Assembly: GCF_900182605.1 (NCBI RefSeq)
Contig: NZ_FXTB01000009.1
Coordinates: 1 to 64,000, forward strand
Direction of reading: 5' to 3'
Origin: Saccharicrinis carchari
GTDB taxonomy: Bacteria; Bacteroidota; Bacteroidia; Bacteroidales; Marinilabiliaceae
DNA: 64,000 bases
The stretch's first letter is position 1; each line of letters opens with the position of its first letter. Below the pieces are notes generated by a model. The model did not search any database, was not told the DNA's origin, and saw nothing but the letters and a program-made list of their open reading frames with translations. Positions 6,464-14,632 of this stretch are shown in pieces. Both the position numbers and the translations under genes were made by a program.

Positions 6464-8737
6464 TTAAAACGGAAAGCCTGCCGTAAAAAACCATCGGCCT
6501 TTGTGATGTAAGTTCGATCTGCCATATCCGAATTCGATAGGGCCTACAATAGAATTGTGCGTAAGCAACAGGTTACCTCCAAAAACCACTTGGTTGGCAG
6601 CAATTCCTCTTCCGGGAGCAAAACTCAGGTGTTCAAATTTAGTTTCGTAGTCCATGGCGCCACCCGAGAGATGAATAAATAGTTTGTTGAATACCTGATA
6701 ACGTAAATGCAACTGTGCCATCACAAACTGTTGAGCACTTACTTCTTTGGGTATCATTCCTGGGAAAGGGATGTCTAATGTACGGGCTGTAGATTTTAAA
6801 CCCCCAATGTTAAAATACTGGGCGTTGCCCAGGTTTTCCGTTGCACCACCAGCCGAAAGAAAGTAGGATAAACTAATTTTTGAATGAGCCGGTAGATAAT
6901 GCTCCCACGTGAGTTTGGCTTTTAAATATTTTTCGCGTGGTATGTTTACAAGGTCGTTTAACAATACCAAGGCACTATCCGATCCGGTATAAATGGTGCC
7001 AAAGCCCAAGGGGTATGCCAGGTCAATGTCGAGCTCGCTACCGCTGTTAATAAAAAACGGTTTGTCGAAGGAATTTTTATTGTAATTAAAGTTAAGTCCC
7101 CACCAATGGTTGCCAATCCGGCTGACATCGTCGGTTAATAAATCCAATAGGCCACGGCCCGAATTACCTATCTGCCGTTTATAAAACACACCTCCTTGCA
7201 CAATCTGTTTGGTATTGGGCGTGTAGAGTATACCTGCTTCCGAAATTAAGTTATTTTGATTAAAACCACCCAGGCTGCTGCCGTCGTTGCCAAAAAGAGG
7301 AATTGAATTAAATTCCCAGGTTGTTTTAAGGTAATTACCCACCAGCTGATTATTGCCCCGGTAATCGATAAACTCACCCTTAAAAATGGGGTACTCTGAT
7401 AGGTTAAGACTCAGGGATAAGTTGGATCCTTTGATAATTGTATTTCGGAAGGCTACATTAAAAATGGCAGCTACTTTATAGCTGTTATCGTAATGAACCG
7501 CAAAATTATATTTACTTCTGTATGATTCTGTGGGTAATAGCGTAAGCACATATCCGCGTTCGCCCTGGCTGAGCAAATAACTGACATTCTGGAAGTATCG
7601 CGTACCCACTAAACGGTGCAGTGCCTCGTTTATTTGTGCTTTAGTATATAGCTTTCCGGCTTCCAATCCCGATTTACCCAATACAAAACTTTTATCTAAG
7701 TGTTTTAACTCCCCCACATGAATATCTTCAATGTAAACTTCTTTTAAAAACTTGGTTTCAACTTTCTTTTTTTGAGGATAGAGCGATAGGAATTCTGATA
7801 GGGAGGCCAGTTCATCGTATCTTTCGCGTGCGGCTATTTCGCCTTGATCTATGATAGCAGCACCATCGTAAAAGCTGGCCGAACTGTACTTGCTTAGGTC
7901 GGGCGCAATAAGTATATCTGTGTCGTCTAACGCTTTCTGCGATTCGTAGTTGCTCCTAATCATGGCCGAACCCATTAAAATATCACTTATTGACTGAAAG
8001 TCGTCGATGCTGGGTTTATGTCGAAAGCCCACATTAACTGTAATAACAATATCGGCACCCATGTCGCGACAGGCCTGCACGGGTATATTATTTAACACTC
8101 CGCCATCTACCAAAAGCATGGAATTGAACCTAACAGGCGAAAAGATGGTTGGTATGGCCATGCTGGCCCTCATGGCGGTTACTAAGCTACCGGAGGAAAA
8201 CACGTAGGGTTGGCCGGTAACTAAGTCAGAAGCTACACAACGGAACGGTATTTCAAAATCGTCGAAATTATCTTTCCCCACTACATGCCAGGTGAGCCAA
8301 TTCATTTCCTCCATAATCCCTTGTCCTACCACCATGGCCTCGGGAAGTAAGGGGCCGTTTTTCGTTAGATCGAACTGAAAGAGGAAGCGGTTATATTTGT
8401 GCTTCTCCTCGGGTACTACTTTCGATAGCGGTATCCTGTCGCTCAGCATGCTGCTCCAATCCATCTGGCGTAATATCGAATCTAATTGAGCCGCAGAATA
8501 CCCCACGGCATATAATCCGCCCATAATACTTCCCATGCTGGTACCCGCAATGTAATCGGGTCTGATGTTTAATTCTTCCAACACTTTAAGAACACCAATG
8601 TGTGCCATGCCTTTGGCACCCCCGCCACTAAGTACTAAACCAATTTTCGGACGGTGTTCGTTGCTGCTTGGTGATTGTGCCACACCTTTAGTATAGGCAA
8701 ACAGCAGTAGTAGAACAAAAGCATAAGTTTTAATCAT
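6464..8737 (-). CDS. Patatin-like phospholipase with POTRA and outer-membrane barrel
   Basis: A 757-residue envelope protein. A signal peptide (about 1-21) is followed by a patatin domain with the oxyanion loop GGGAKG (38-43), nucleophile Ser67 in GTSMG and the catalytic Asp in VDGGVLNNIP near residue 212. All of the dyad is intact. Residues about 330-400 resemble one POTRA domain, and the rest reads as a BamA/Omp85-type beta barrel ending in Phe. This is the architecture of PlpD-like (type Vd) proteins, in which the barrel exports or displays the lipase. It starts 9 bases after the TylF-like methyltransferase gene, so the two form an operon. Function in phospholipid turnover at the surface is inferred from the family. 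Confidence 0.9.
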   Translation of the reverse strand: MIKTYAFVLLLLFAYTKGVAQSPSSNEHRPKIGLVLSGGGAKGMAHIGVLKVLEELNIRPDYIAGTSMGSIMGGLYAVGYSAAQLDSILRQMDWSSMLSDRIPLSKVVPEEKHKYNRFLFQFDLTKNGPLLPEAMVVGQGIMEEMNWLTWHVVGKDNFDDFEIPFRCVASDLVTGQPYVFSSGSLVTAMRASMAIPTIFSPVRFNSMLLVDGGVLNNIPVQACRDMGADIVITVNVGFRHKPSIDDFQSISDILMGSAMIRSNYESQKALDDTDILIAPDLSKYSSASFYDGAAIIDQGEIAARERYDELASLSEFLSLYPQKKKVETKFLKEVYIEDIHVGELKHLDKSFVLGKSGLEAGKLYTKAQINEALHRLVGTRYFQNVSYLLSQGERGYVLTLLPTESYRSKYNFAVHYDNSYKVAAIFNVAFRNTIIKGSNLSLSLNLSEYPIFKGEFIDYRGNNQLVGNYLKTTWEFNSIPLFGNDGSSLGGFNQNNLISEAGILYTPNTKQIVQGGVFYKRQIGNSGRGLLDLLTDDVSRIGNHWWGLNFNYNKNSFDKPFFINSGSELDIDLAYPLGFGTIYTGSDSALVLLNDLVNIPREKYLKAKLTWEHYLPAHSKISLSYFLSAGGATENLGNAQYFNIGGLKSTARTLDIPFPGMIPKEVSAQQFVMAQLHLRYQVFNKLFIHLSGGAMDYETKFEHLSFAPGRGIAANQVVFGGNLLLTHNSIVGPIEFGYGRSNLHHKGRWFFTAGFPF

Positions 8738-8746
8738 GGTGTTGTG

Positions 8747-9484
8747 TTATGTTTTATTTTTAGTTAACAGCACCGATCCATACATGTCGATGAGCTCTAC
8801 AAACTGCTCAGGTACCGTTAATTCAAATTCGTTTACAGCCTTACGCACGCCTTCCCAGTTGTGGTTGTAATCGTGCACCAAAATGGAACCACCGGGTGCC
8901 AGACGAGGATAAAAAAACTGCAGGCCATCCAGCGTTGATTGATACAAGTCGGCATCCAGGTGCACAAAGGCAAATTTTTCGTTCCCGATACCTTTTGCCG
9001 TTTCGGGAAAAATACCTTTAAAAATTTTAACCTTGTGGTTACCTTTTATATAGTTCTCTACCTGCTTTTGGCTTGTGTGCTCAAAATTAACCGTATGCGG
9101 ACGCACAGTGCCGTCGCAGTCTTCGCGTATGACCTGTGCAGGTAGCCCTGAAAAACTGTCAAATAGGTAAAGCACTCGTTCGGGCAGCATATGATGCACA
9201 AGTTTGGCAGTATGACCTTTATATACGCCCACCTCGGCCAACTGTCCGGGAATGTTTTTGTTAATAATGCCCTGTAATACAAACCAGATACTATAAAAAC
9301 GGTTCCGGTCTTTAAATTTTCGTTCCATCCGCTTTATTGTGGTAGGCACCTTTTTCTTTTTGCACATCTCTAACCATTGGTATGGTTTAAAAACCTTAAA
9401 TGTCCAGAAGCTCCAGAAATAGCTGATAGCCAGCCATGCCACAATATTAACAAGGAGGAGGTTGATATATAGAATAATATTCAT
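8747..9484 (-). CDS. TylF/MycF-family O-methyltransferase, membrane-anchored
   Basis: A 245-residue protein with one N-terminal membrane helix (about residues 4-26) and a cytoplasmic TylF-type SAM methyltransferase domain. The SAM motif reads LAEVGVYKGHTAK, then LYLFDSFSGLP, and the metal-binding segment is FVHLDADLYQST followed by GGSILVHDYNH. Family members methylate sugar or macrolide hydroxyls with Mg2+. In this phylum they often sit with surface-polysaccharide genes, but here the partner is a patatin/Omp85-like lipase 9 bases downstream. The joint role is unknown; modification of a lipid-linked glycan or of a lipid is one possibility. The membrane anchor is unusual for the macrolide enzymes. 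Confidence 0.85.
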   Translation of the reverse strand: MNIILYINLLLVNIVAWLAISYFWSFWTFKVFKPYQWLEMCKKKKVPTTIKRMERKFKDRNRFYSIWFVLQGIINKNIPGQLAEVGVYKGHTAKLVHHMLPERVLYLFDSFSGLPAQVIREDCDGTVRPHTVNFEHTSQKQVENYIKGNHKVKIFKGIFPETAKGIGNEKFAFVHLDADLYQSTLDGLQFFYPRLAPGGSILVHDYNHNWEGVRKAVNEFELTVPEQFVELIDMYGSVLLTKNKT

Positions 9485-9563
9485 GAAGCGGTATTATTAA
9501 AGGATGAATTTACAATATTAAGACGCAATGGTCAATAGAGAAATAATTTTGGAATCAATATTA

Positions 9564-10376
9564 TTAAAACAATTTATCCGATTTACCCTGGTACTTTTCG
9601 AGAATAGTTTGGTTTTCCTTTTTCCGCATTTTGTTTGCTTTTTGTTCCGGCGTATGCTTTAGTCCAAATTCGAGGGCTACCCCTAAAAGCAGCGTGCCGG
9701 AAGTATAGTTGTTGTTTCTAACTTTACTTAACCGTTGATGGGTATGGGCCGACAAAAAGTAAGGGACTGTATTTGCGCCAACAAAAACTCTGGCTCCTGT
9801 ATTGTCCCCCAAAAAATCTCCATAAAAATTAAAACCCAACTTCCACTCCACATACATCTTACCATCGCTAAGTGTTTGCGAAGTGATGCGCTCATTCGCA
9901 TTGCTGTATTGGTTCAAATCGCTTGTGTTACGGGCATAGCCTGCTTCAAATGAGGTATACATAGCGGTGTGACTGTTAACTTTATTGAGGGCCAAGGAAC
10001 TATTAATGGCCAGAAAAACCTGAGCCCCCGAAAACCTGCTGTATTTGTAACTTATGTCGTTCATCTCAAAATTAAAATCATCATTGTCTAATGAAGCCAA
10101 GTAATACTTAAATCCGGCATCTATGTCGAAACGGTAAAATGGTTTATACTTTACATAGGCTCCTAATGTAAAGTTTTTATCGTTGGACATTTCGCCCATA
10201 AGCCCCTGGATATTAAGTCCCCAACGTATATCAGGCATTGTCATTTCGTAAGTTTCAAAATCGTTCTGTTTTGGCTCAAGTGTTTTTTTTATGGATTCAA
10301 CATTGGCCTCCTGCGCATACATGGTAAGTGAGATAAGCATGCCGGCCAAAAGGAGTCGTAATTTGTATAGGTTCAT
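9564..10376 (-). CDS. Outer-membrane beta-barrel protein, unknown function
   Basis: A 270-residue exported protein. The signal peptide ends near MYAQE. The body shows alternating aromatic and polar strands (LGAYVKYKPFYRFDIDAGFKYYL, TAMYTSFEAGYARN, MYVEWKLGFNFYGDF, GTLLLGVALEFGLK), typical of a small 8-10 stranded outer-membrane barrel. It then has a charged C-terminal tail (residues about 235-270) rich in Lys and Glu that does not look like a strand and probably extends into the periplasm. No specific family is recognised. Its promoter appears to overlap that of the divergent nucleosidase-cupin gene 37 bases away. Confidence 0.75.
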   Translation of the reverse strand: MNLYKLRLLLAGMLISLTMYAQEANVESIKKTLEPKQNDFETYEMTMPDIRWGLNIQGLMGEMSNDKNFTLGAYVKYKPFYRFDIDAGFKYYLASLDNDDFNFEMNDISYKYSRFSGAQVFLAINSSLALNKVNSHTAMYTSFEAGYARNTSDLNQYSNANERITSQTLSDGKMYVEWKLGFNFYGDFLGDNTGARVFVGANTVPYFLSAHTHQRLSKVRNNNYTSGTLLLGVALEFGLKHTPEQKANKMRKKENQTILEKYQGKSDKLF

Positions 10377-10389
10377 CTGTTTTTATCGC

Positions 10390-10407
10390 TATTTTTGTTC
10401 AAAAATA
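10390..10407. promoter_or_regulatory. Overlapping divergent -7 boxes
   Basis: TATTTTTG (10390-10397, plus) and CAAAAATA (10400-10407, the same box on the minus strand) both match TAnnTTTG and form an 8-bp inverted repeat with a 2-base spacer. Plus-strand transcription would start near 10404 and minus-strand near 10393, so the two polymerases would compete for one site. The -33 boxes are poor. Confidence 0.45.
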
Positions 10408-10413
10408 ATAAAT

Positions 10414-11484
10414 ATGCTCAATGTTTTAATTGTTTACGCAGTTCAGGAAGAAAGGGTGCAGCTTACCATGCCCCGATGTAAATTTCATTATTGCCGTACG
10501 GGAGTAGGTAAGGTGGCGGCAGCTATCGCTGTAGAGCAGGCCATTGCCACTCATCAGCCCGATGTGGTTATTAATATTGGCACGGCCGGGGCTATTCATT
10601 ACAAAATAGGTTCGGTGCATTTATGTCAGAAATTTGTGGATAGGGACATGGAGAAACTGAATAATTTTGGGGTTCCGTTTGAAGAGGATTTTACCGATGA
10701 AGTGCGTAAGTGTGGTTTTTTTAAAAATTGGGTGTTCGAGAGCGTTTGCAATACCGGCGACACCTTTTTAACCACTGCCGATGGTACCGGCGATGTATTC
10801 GACATGGAATCTTTTGCGGTGGCAAGAGTGTGCCGTATGAACAATGTACCGTTTGTGGGTGTAAAATGCGTTACCGATATCATAGGGCAAAATTCCATTC
10901 AGCATTGGGAAGAAAAACTGGCCGAAGCACAAGCCATTCTGCAACAGTTTGTAAATGATAATCCGCTTCTGGTGCCCGACGATCATATTACCCGGGAGGC
11001 CAGACAAATCATCCATCAGCTAAAAATGAACAAACATCCTGAAGGAGGATGGTTTAAAGAAGTATATAAATCGGATATCGTTTTAAAAAAGGAAGGCTTA
11101 CCCGGGACTTTCGATTCGGATAGAAGTGCCTTAACTTCTATCTATTATCTCCTGGCAGGGGAAAGGTTCTCGGCCTTTCATAAAATTAAATCACCCGAAG
11201 TATGGTATTTTCACCGCGGTATGCCTTTGATTATTCATATGATTGATCCTAAAGGGTGTTATAGCCATGTGGAACTCTCGGAGCGTATTAACGGCCATTT
11301 GCAATATACTGTTGAACCCCATACCTGGTTTGCTGCCGAGGTTAAAGAAGGCTTGGGTTATTCGTTGGTAAGCTGTGCTGTGGCGCCCGGCTTCGATTTT
11401 GCCGACTTTGAACTGGGGCAGACCAAGAAGCTGCTTGCGCTATTCCCTATGCACAAAGAACTTATTTCAAGGTTTAGTATTTAA
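10414..11484 (+). CDS. Nucleosidase/nucleoside phosphorylase-like domain fused to DUF985 cupin
   Basis: A 356-residue two-domain cytoplasmic protein. Residues 1-185 resemble the MTA/SAH nucleosidase and PNP/UDP phosphorylase fold: NIGTAGAI near 54-61, DMESFAVARVC with the ribose-binding Met131-Glu132, and Asp155 in KCVTDIIGQ at the place of the catalytic Asp. Residues about 195-350 are a cupin of the DUF985 (cupin_5) type, with HPEGGWFKEVYKS, TSIYYLL, HKIKSPEVWYFH and a late SCAVAPGFDFADFEL. The frame opens upstream to 10291, but that would overlap the divergent gene and its promoter, so ATG 10414 was chosen. The nucleosidase core is short for the family and lacks part of the N-terminal strand region. 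The substrate is unknown; a purine-related thioether or a modified nucleoside is possible. Confidence 0.85.
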   Translation: MLNVLIVYAVQEERVQLTMPRCKFHYCRTGVGKVAAAIAVEQAIATHQPDVVINIGTAGAIHYKIGSVHLCQKFVDRDMEKLNNFGVPFEEDFTDEVRKCGFFKNWVFESVCNTGDTFLTTADGTGDVFDMESFAVARVCRMNNVPFVGVKCVTDIIGQNSIQHWEEKLAEAQAILQQFVNDNPLLVPDDHITREARQIIHQLKMNKHPEGGWFKEVYKSDIVLKKEGLPGTFDSDRSALTSIYYLLAGERFSAFHKIKSPEVWYFHRGMPLIIHMIDPKGCYSHVELSERINGHLQYTVEPHTWFAAEVKEGLGYSLVSCAVAPGFDFADFELGQTKKLLALFPMHKELISRFSI

Positions 11485-11718
11485 ATTCCTAAGATTTTAA
11501 AAGTGAATGATTGGGGTGTATTGGCAGATGTGTTTTAAATTAAAGCATGGTAGTGTGCTTTGATAATCCTTTAAAATGGGGAATAAATTGTACGTTCAAA
11601 GATAATATTGGGATGGCTTTAATGTTATCTTATTAGATGTAGTGTTTAAGGACTGTATATTTGTTAGGAGCAAGTCCATTTCTCATCGTTTTTTTTCTTC
11701 TACTTTACTTACACTAAA

Positions 11719-11779
11719 AAAGGAGCGCCCCCATTGGAAACACTCCTTTAAACTTAACTCTAATCTATGAAAAAAAACT
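11719..11779. repeat. Hairpin + CTATGAAAAAAAA element, copy A
   Basis: AAAGGAG (11719-11725) pairs with CTCCTTT (11743-11749), loop containing CCCCCATTGGAA. The tail AACTTAACTCTAATCTATGA then runs into an A tract. On the minus strand the hairpin ends in a T run and looks like an intrinsic terminator. It shares the CCCCATTGGAA loop with the copy at 23873. Confidence 0.6.
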
Positions 11780-11806
11780 CAAAACCTTTCTTTTTTTTTA
11801 GGTTAA

Positions 11807-11880
11807 AATAATCGGAGTACCAGATGATACCCCGATTATTCAACTTAAACCCTAACCTAATCTATGAAAAAAAAACTTAA
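11807..11880. repeat. Hairpin + CTATGAAAAAAAA element, copy B
   Basis: AATAATCGG (11807-11815) pairs with CCGATTATT (11832-11840), with an inner GTA/TAC extension. The tail CAACTTAAACCCTAACC then TAATCTATGAAAAAAAAA matches copies A and C. The stem sequence is unrelated to theirs, so structure and tail are conserved rather than stem sequence. Confidence 0.6.
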
Positions 11881-12010
11881 ACGTTCTTTGGCAAAAGAAA
11901 TGCAATGTCTGTGCCATAAAATCCTATTGCCAGTGGATTAACAAAGATTAACACCCAATACCTTTTTATCTATTCGGATTAGCCGCTACGTTCATCTTGT
12001 ATTTTACTCT

Positions 12011-12042
12011 TTTGCAAGGTATCCCCTTTTTGTCTATTTTTA
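12011..12042 (+). promoter_or_regulatory. Promoter for the YfhO-family gene
   Basis: TTTG at 12011-12014 and TATTTTTA at 12035-12042 are separated by 20 bases, the expected spacing for the Bacteroidota housekeeping sigma factor. The last base of the -7 box differs from consensus. Transcription would start about 15 bases before the ATG. Confidence 0.5.
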
Positions 12043-12064
12043 GCCCGCAAAAAAACGTAACACC

Positions 12065-14575
12065 ATGATTGACAAAATAAAATCATCCTTGCCCTATATC
12101 GGAACCGTTTTATTATTTGTTGTATTGAGTTTCGCCTATTTTAGCCCTGTGCTAAAAAACAAAACACTGCTTCAAATGGACAACAGTCATGCCATTGGCA
12201 TGGCACAGGAGCTGGAATCTTTTGAGAAAGAAACAGGCGAAACCTCGCAATGGACCAATAGTGCCTTTAGTGGCATGCCTGCGTACCAGATAAAAGGCGA
12301 CAGTTCAAAAAATATTTTTTCGTATATCAATAGAGTGATGCGTCTGGCCTTGCCTTATCATACCGTGGCCATTCTGTTTTTGTATTTGCTGGGTTTCTAT
12401 ATCTTTTTACTGAGCCTTAAGATGGACTGGCGTTTTGCCCTTATTGGTGCCCTGGCCTTTGGCTTTGGCTCCTATAATTTGATAATTATTGTGGCCGGCC
12501 ACATTACCAAAGCCTATACCATAGCATTGATGGCACCTGTTATTGGCGGCATACTTTATACCTACAACCGTAATGTGTGGATGGGAGGGATATTTACAAC
12601 CGTAGCGGTGGGTTTACAGATTGCCTATAATCACGTTCAGGTTACCTATTATTTAGCCTTGTTGATATTGGTGCTGATAACTTCCAGATTTGTTTACGCC
12701 ATTCTACACAAAACCATACAGCACTTCATTAAGGCTTCGTTGGTGCTTCTGGGGGCAGCATTGTTGGCCGTTCTACCAAATATAACCAACCTATGGACAA
12801 CCTACGAATACGGTAAATACAGTATTCGCGGTAAATCAGAATTAAGCAATTACGAAGGTGCAGCCGAACACAGTGGTTTAGATAAAGATTATGCCCTTGC
12901 CTGGAGCCTGGAGCCACAAGGTTCCTGGACCTTGTTGATTCCCAATGCAGTTGGCGGCGCATCCGAGGCAATTGCCAACAATCCTTCAGCATTAGCCGAA
13001 GTTGAGGACAGGTTTAAAGAAACGGTGGGTGGACAAAGCCAATACTGGGGAGGACGCCCGTTTACCTCAGGGCCCGTTTATGCTGGGGCAGTGGTCTGTT
13101 TTTTATTTATGCTGGGCATGTTTTTTTATGGTGGACCGGATAAATGGTGGCTTGTGGCTGGAACGGTATTATCGCTATTGCTGTCTTGGGGAAAGCATTT
13201 TATGCCGTTCACCGATTTTATGTTTTACAATTTCCCGCTCTACAACAAGTTTCGTACGGTTGAAATGGCCATGCTAATCGCATCCTTTACTATCCCAACC
13301 CTGGGTTTATTGGGGCTTCGAGAAGTGTACAAAAAACCGCAGCTGATACGTGAAGCCAGCTGGAAATTTTTTGCGGCCTTTGGGCTGACAGGTGGCATAA
13401 GTTTACTATTTTACCTTTTCCCTGCTGTTTTCTTTAACTTTATTAGCGACATGGAACTGAGTTCCATTTTGCAGCAAAAACAGCAAGCCATGCAAGAGAA
13501 CGCTGCCCAGGCAGGGCAAATTTCCTCCTATTTTGATGGGATTGTATACAACTTAAAAGTAGCCAGAGCTACTTTGTTTAAAATGGATGCTTTCAGATCT
13601 TTTGCATTTATACTCATCGCATCGGCATCGGTTTGGTTTTTCGCTACTAACAAACTCTCAGGCAAGTACCTTATTTGGGGATTGGGTTTGTTAATATTGG
13701 TTGACCATTGGGGGGTGGATAAAAGATATTTAAATAACGAACATTTCGAAAGTAAAAGAAATGTGGGTCGTGAATTTGCATTAAGTGAGTCGGATAAGGC
13801 GATCAATTCATTAAAGCAGGATGGCGACCGCGTATTTACTATTTATCGCGATCCGTTTAAGGAAGTAAGCACATCCTACCATCACGAATCTATTGGTGGA
13901 TACCATGGTGCCAAGCTGCGCCGTTACCAGGATTTGATTGATAAATATTTAATGAATGATTTGCAAATCCTGATCGGGACATTACAAAGCCAGAGCAGCG
14001 AGCAGGAACTGCAAAACAGCTTAGCAAACATGAGCGTGTTAAATATGCTTAACGCCCGCTTTGTAGTATACAGCCCCAAGGCTGCACCTATAATAAACCA
14101 TAGTGCTTTTGGCGACGCGTGGTTTGTAAAAGGCATATACCCTGTTGATGCACCTGATGGTGCCATCGATGCATTGAGCTATGTGCCTTTAAAGGATAAA
14201 GCAGTAGTTAATATTTCCGAATTTGACCAGTTAAAAGATTACAAGTTAGATGATGTATCCGGATCGTTAGAGCTAAAAAGTTATAAGCCAAATCAACTAT
14301 TATATGATTACTCAATAGAGCAGGAGCAACTGGCTGTGTTTTCGCAAATATATTATCCCAAAGGATGGAATGCCTATGTGGATGGCGAAAAGGTAGCTAT
14401 TTATCGCACCAACTATATTTTACGTGCAGTAATGCTACCGCAGGGTGAACACACCCTGGAGTTTAGGTTTGAGCCTTCATCGTACAGGGTGGGTCAATTA
14501 ATTTCACTTATTAGTTCCTTGTTAATATTGGCATTGATAGGATGGGCAGCTTTAAAACTGTTAAAAAAGAAGTAA
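12065..14575 (+). CDS. YfhO-family polytopic membrane protein
   Basis: An 836-residue integral membrane protein of the YfhO family, related in topology to GT-C glycosyltransferases. Around twelve hydrophobic segments lie between residues 10 and 550, the first at about 10-28. A large soluble domain follows (about 550-800) containing GGYHGAKLRRYQDLIDKY and the terminal FEPSSYRVG, then a last helix before the Lys-rich end. The first periplasmic loop carries DNSHAIGMAQE, an acidic motif where GT-C enzymes hold their catalytic Asp. Bacillus YfhO relatives take part in glycosylation of lipoteichoic acid; in this phylum a role in envelope glycan modification is inferred only. It is monocistronic, with its own promoter and a bidirectional terminator. 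Confidence 0.9.
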   Translation: MIDKIKSSLPYIGTVLLFVVLSFAYFSPVLKNKTLLQMDNSHAIGMAQELESFEKETGETSQWTNSAFSGMPAYQIKGDSSKNIFSYINRVMRLALPYHTVAILFLYLLGFYIFLLSLKMDWRFALIGALAFGFGSYNLIIIVAGHITKAYTIALMAPVIGGILYTYNRNVWMGGIFTTVAVGLQIAYNHVQVTYYLALLILVLITSRFVYAILHKTIQHFIKASLVLLGAALLAVLPNITNLWTTYEYGKYSIRGKSELSNYEGAAEHSGLDKDYALAWSLEPQGSWTLLIPNAVGGASEAIANNPSALAEVEDRFKETVGGQSQYWGGRPFTSGPVYAGAVVCFLFMLGMFFYGGPDKWWLVAGTVLSLLLSWGKHFMPFTDFMFYNFPLYNKFRTVEMAMLIASFTIPTLGLLGLREVYKKPQLIREASWKFFAAFGLTGGISLLFYLFPAVFFNFISDMELSSILQQKQQAMQENAAQAGQISSYFDGIVYNLKVARATLFKMDAFRSFAFILIASASVWFFATNKLSGKYLIWGLGLLILVDHWGVDKRYLNNEHFESKRNVGREFALSESDKAINSLKQDGDRVFTIYRDPFKEVSTSYHHESIGGYHGAKLRRYQDLIDKYLMNDLQILIGTLQSQSSEQELQNSLANMSVLNMLNARFVVYSPKAAPIINHSAFGDAWFVKGIYPVDAPDGAIDALSYVPLKDKAVVNISEFDQLKDYKLDDVSGSLELKSYKPNQLLYDYSIEQEQLAVFSQIYYPKGWNAYVDGEKVAIYRTNYILRAVMLPQGEHTLEFRFEPSSYRVGQLISLISSLLILALIGWAALKLLKKK

Positions 14576-14599
14576 GTAGAAATGGATAGATAAAAAAAG

Positions 14600-14632
14600 A
14601 AAGGGAGTCAATTTTATGGCTCTCTTTTTTTA
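14600..14632. terminator. Bidirectional terminator between YfhO and phosphatase genes
   Basis: AAAGGGAGTC (14600-14609) pairs with GGCTCTCTTT (14618-14627) with two G-T wobbles and is flanked by A and T runs on both sides. It lies between convergent genes and touches the stop codon of the minus-strand gene. Confidence 0.7.

Larger units (their letters stand above)
11485..12010. other. Non-coding region with two tandem hairpin elements
   Basis: No convincing gene in this stretch. The first 230 bases are AT-rich with no visible structure. Between 11719 and 11880 are two copies of the hairpin-plus-tail element listed separately. The ATG in each tail opens only 13 to 20 codons. The remaining 130 bases before the YfhO promoter show nothing clear. 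Confidence 0.6.

Noticed and set aside
10291-10413. A longer N-terminus for the nucleosidase-cupin gene from 10291
   Set aside because: It would overlap the divergent outer-membrane protein gene by 86 bases and cover its promoter; the extra residues look like shadow sequence with no family resemblance.
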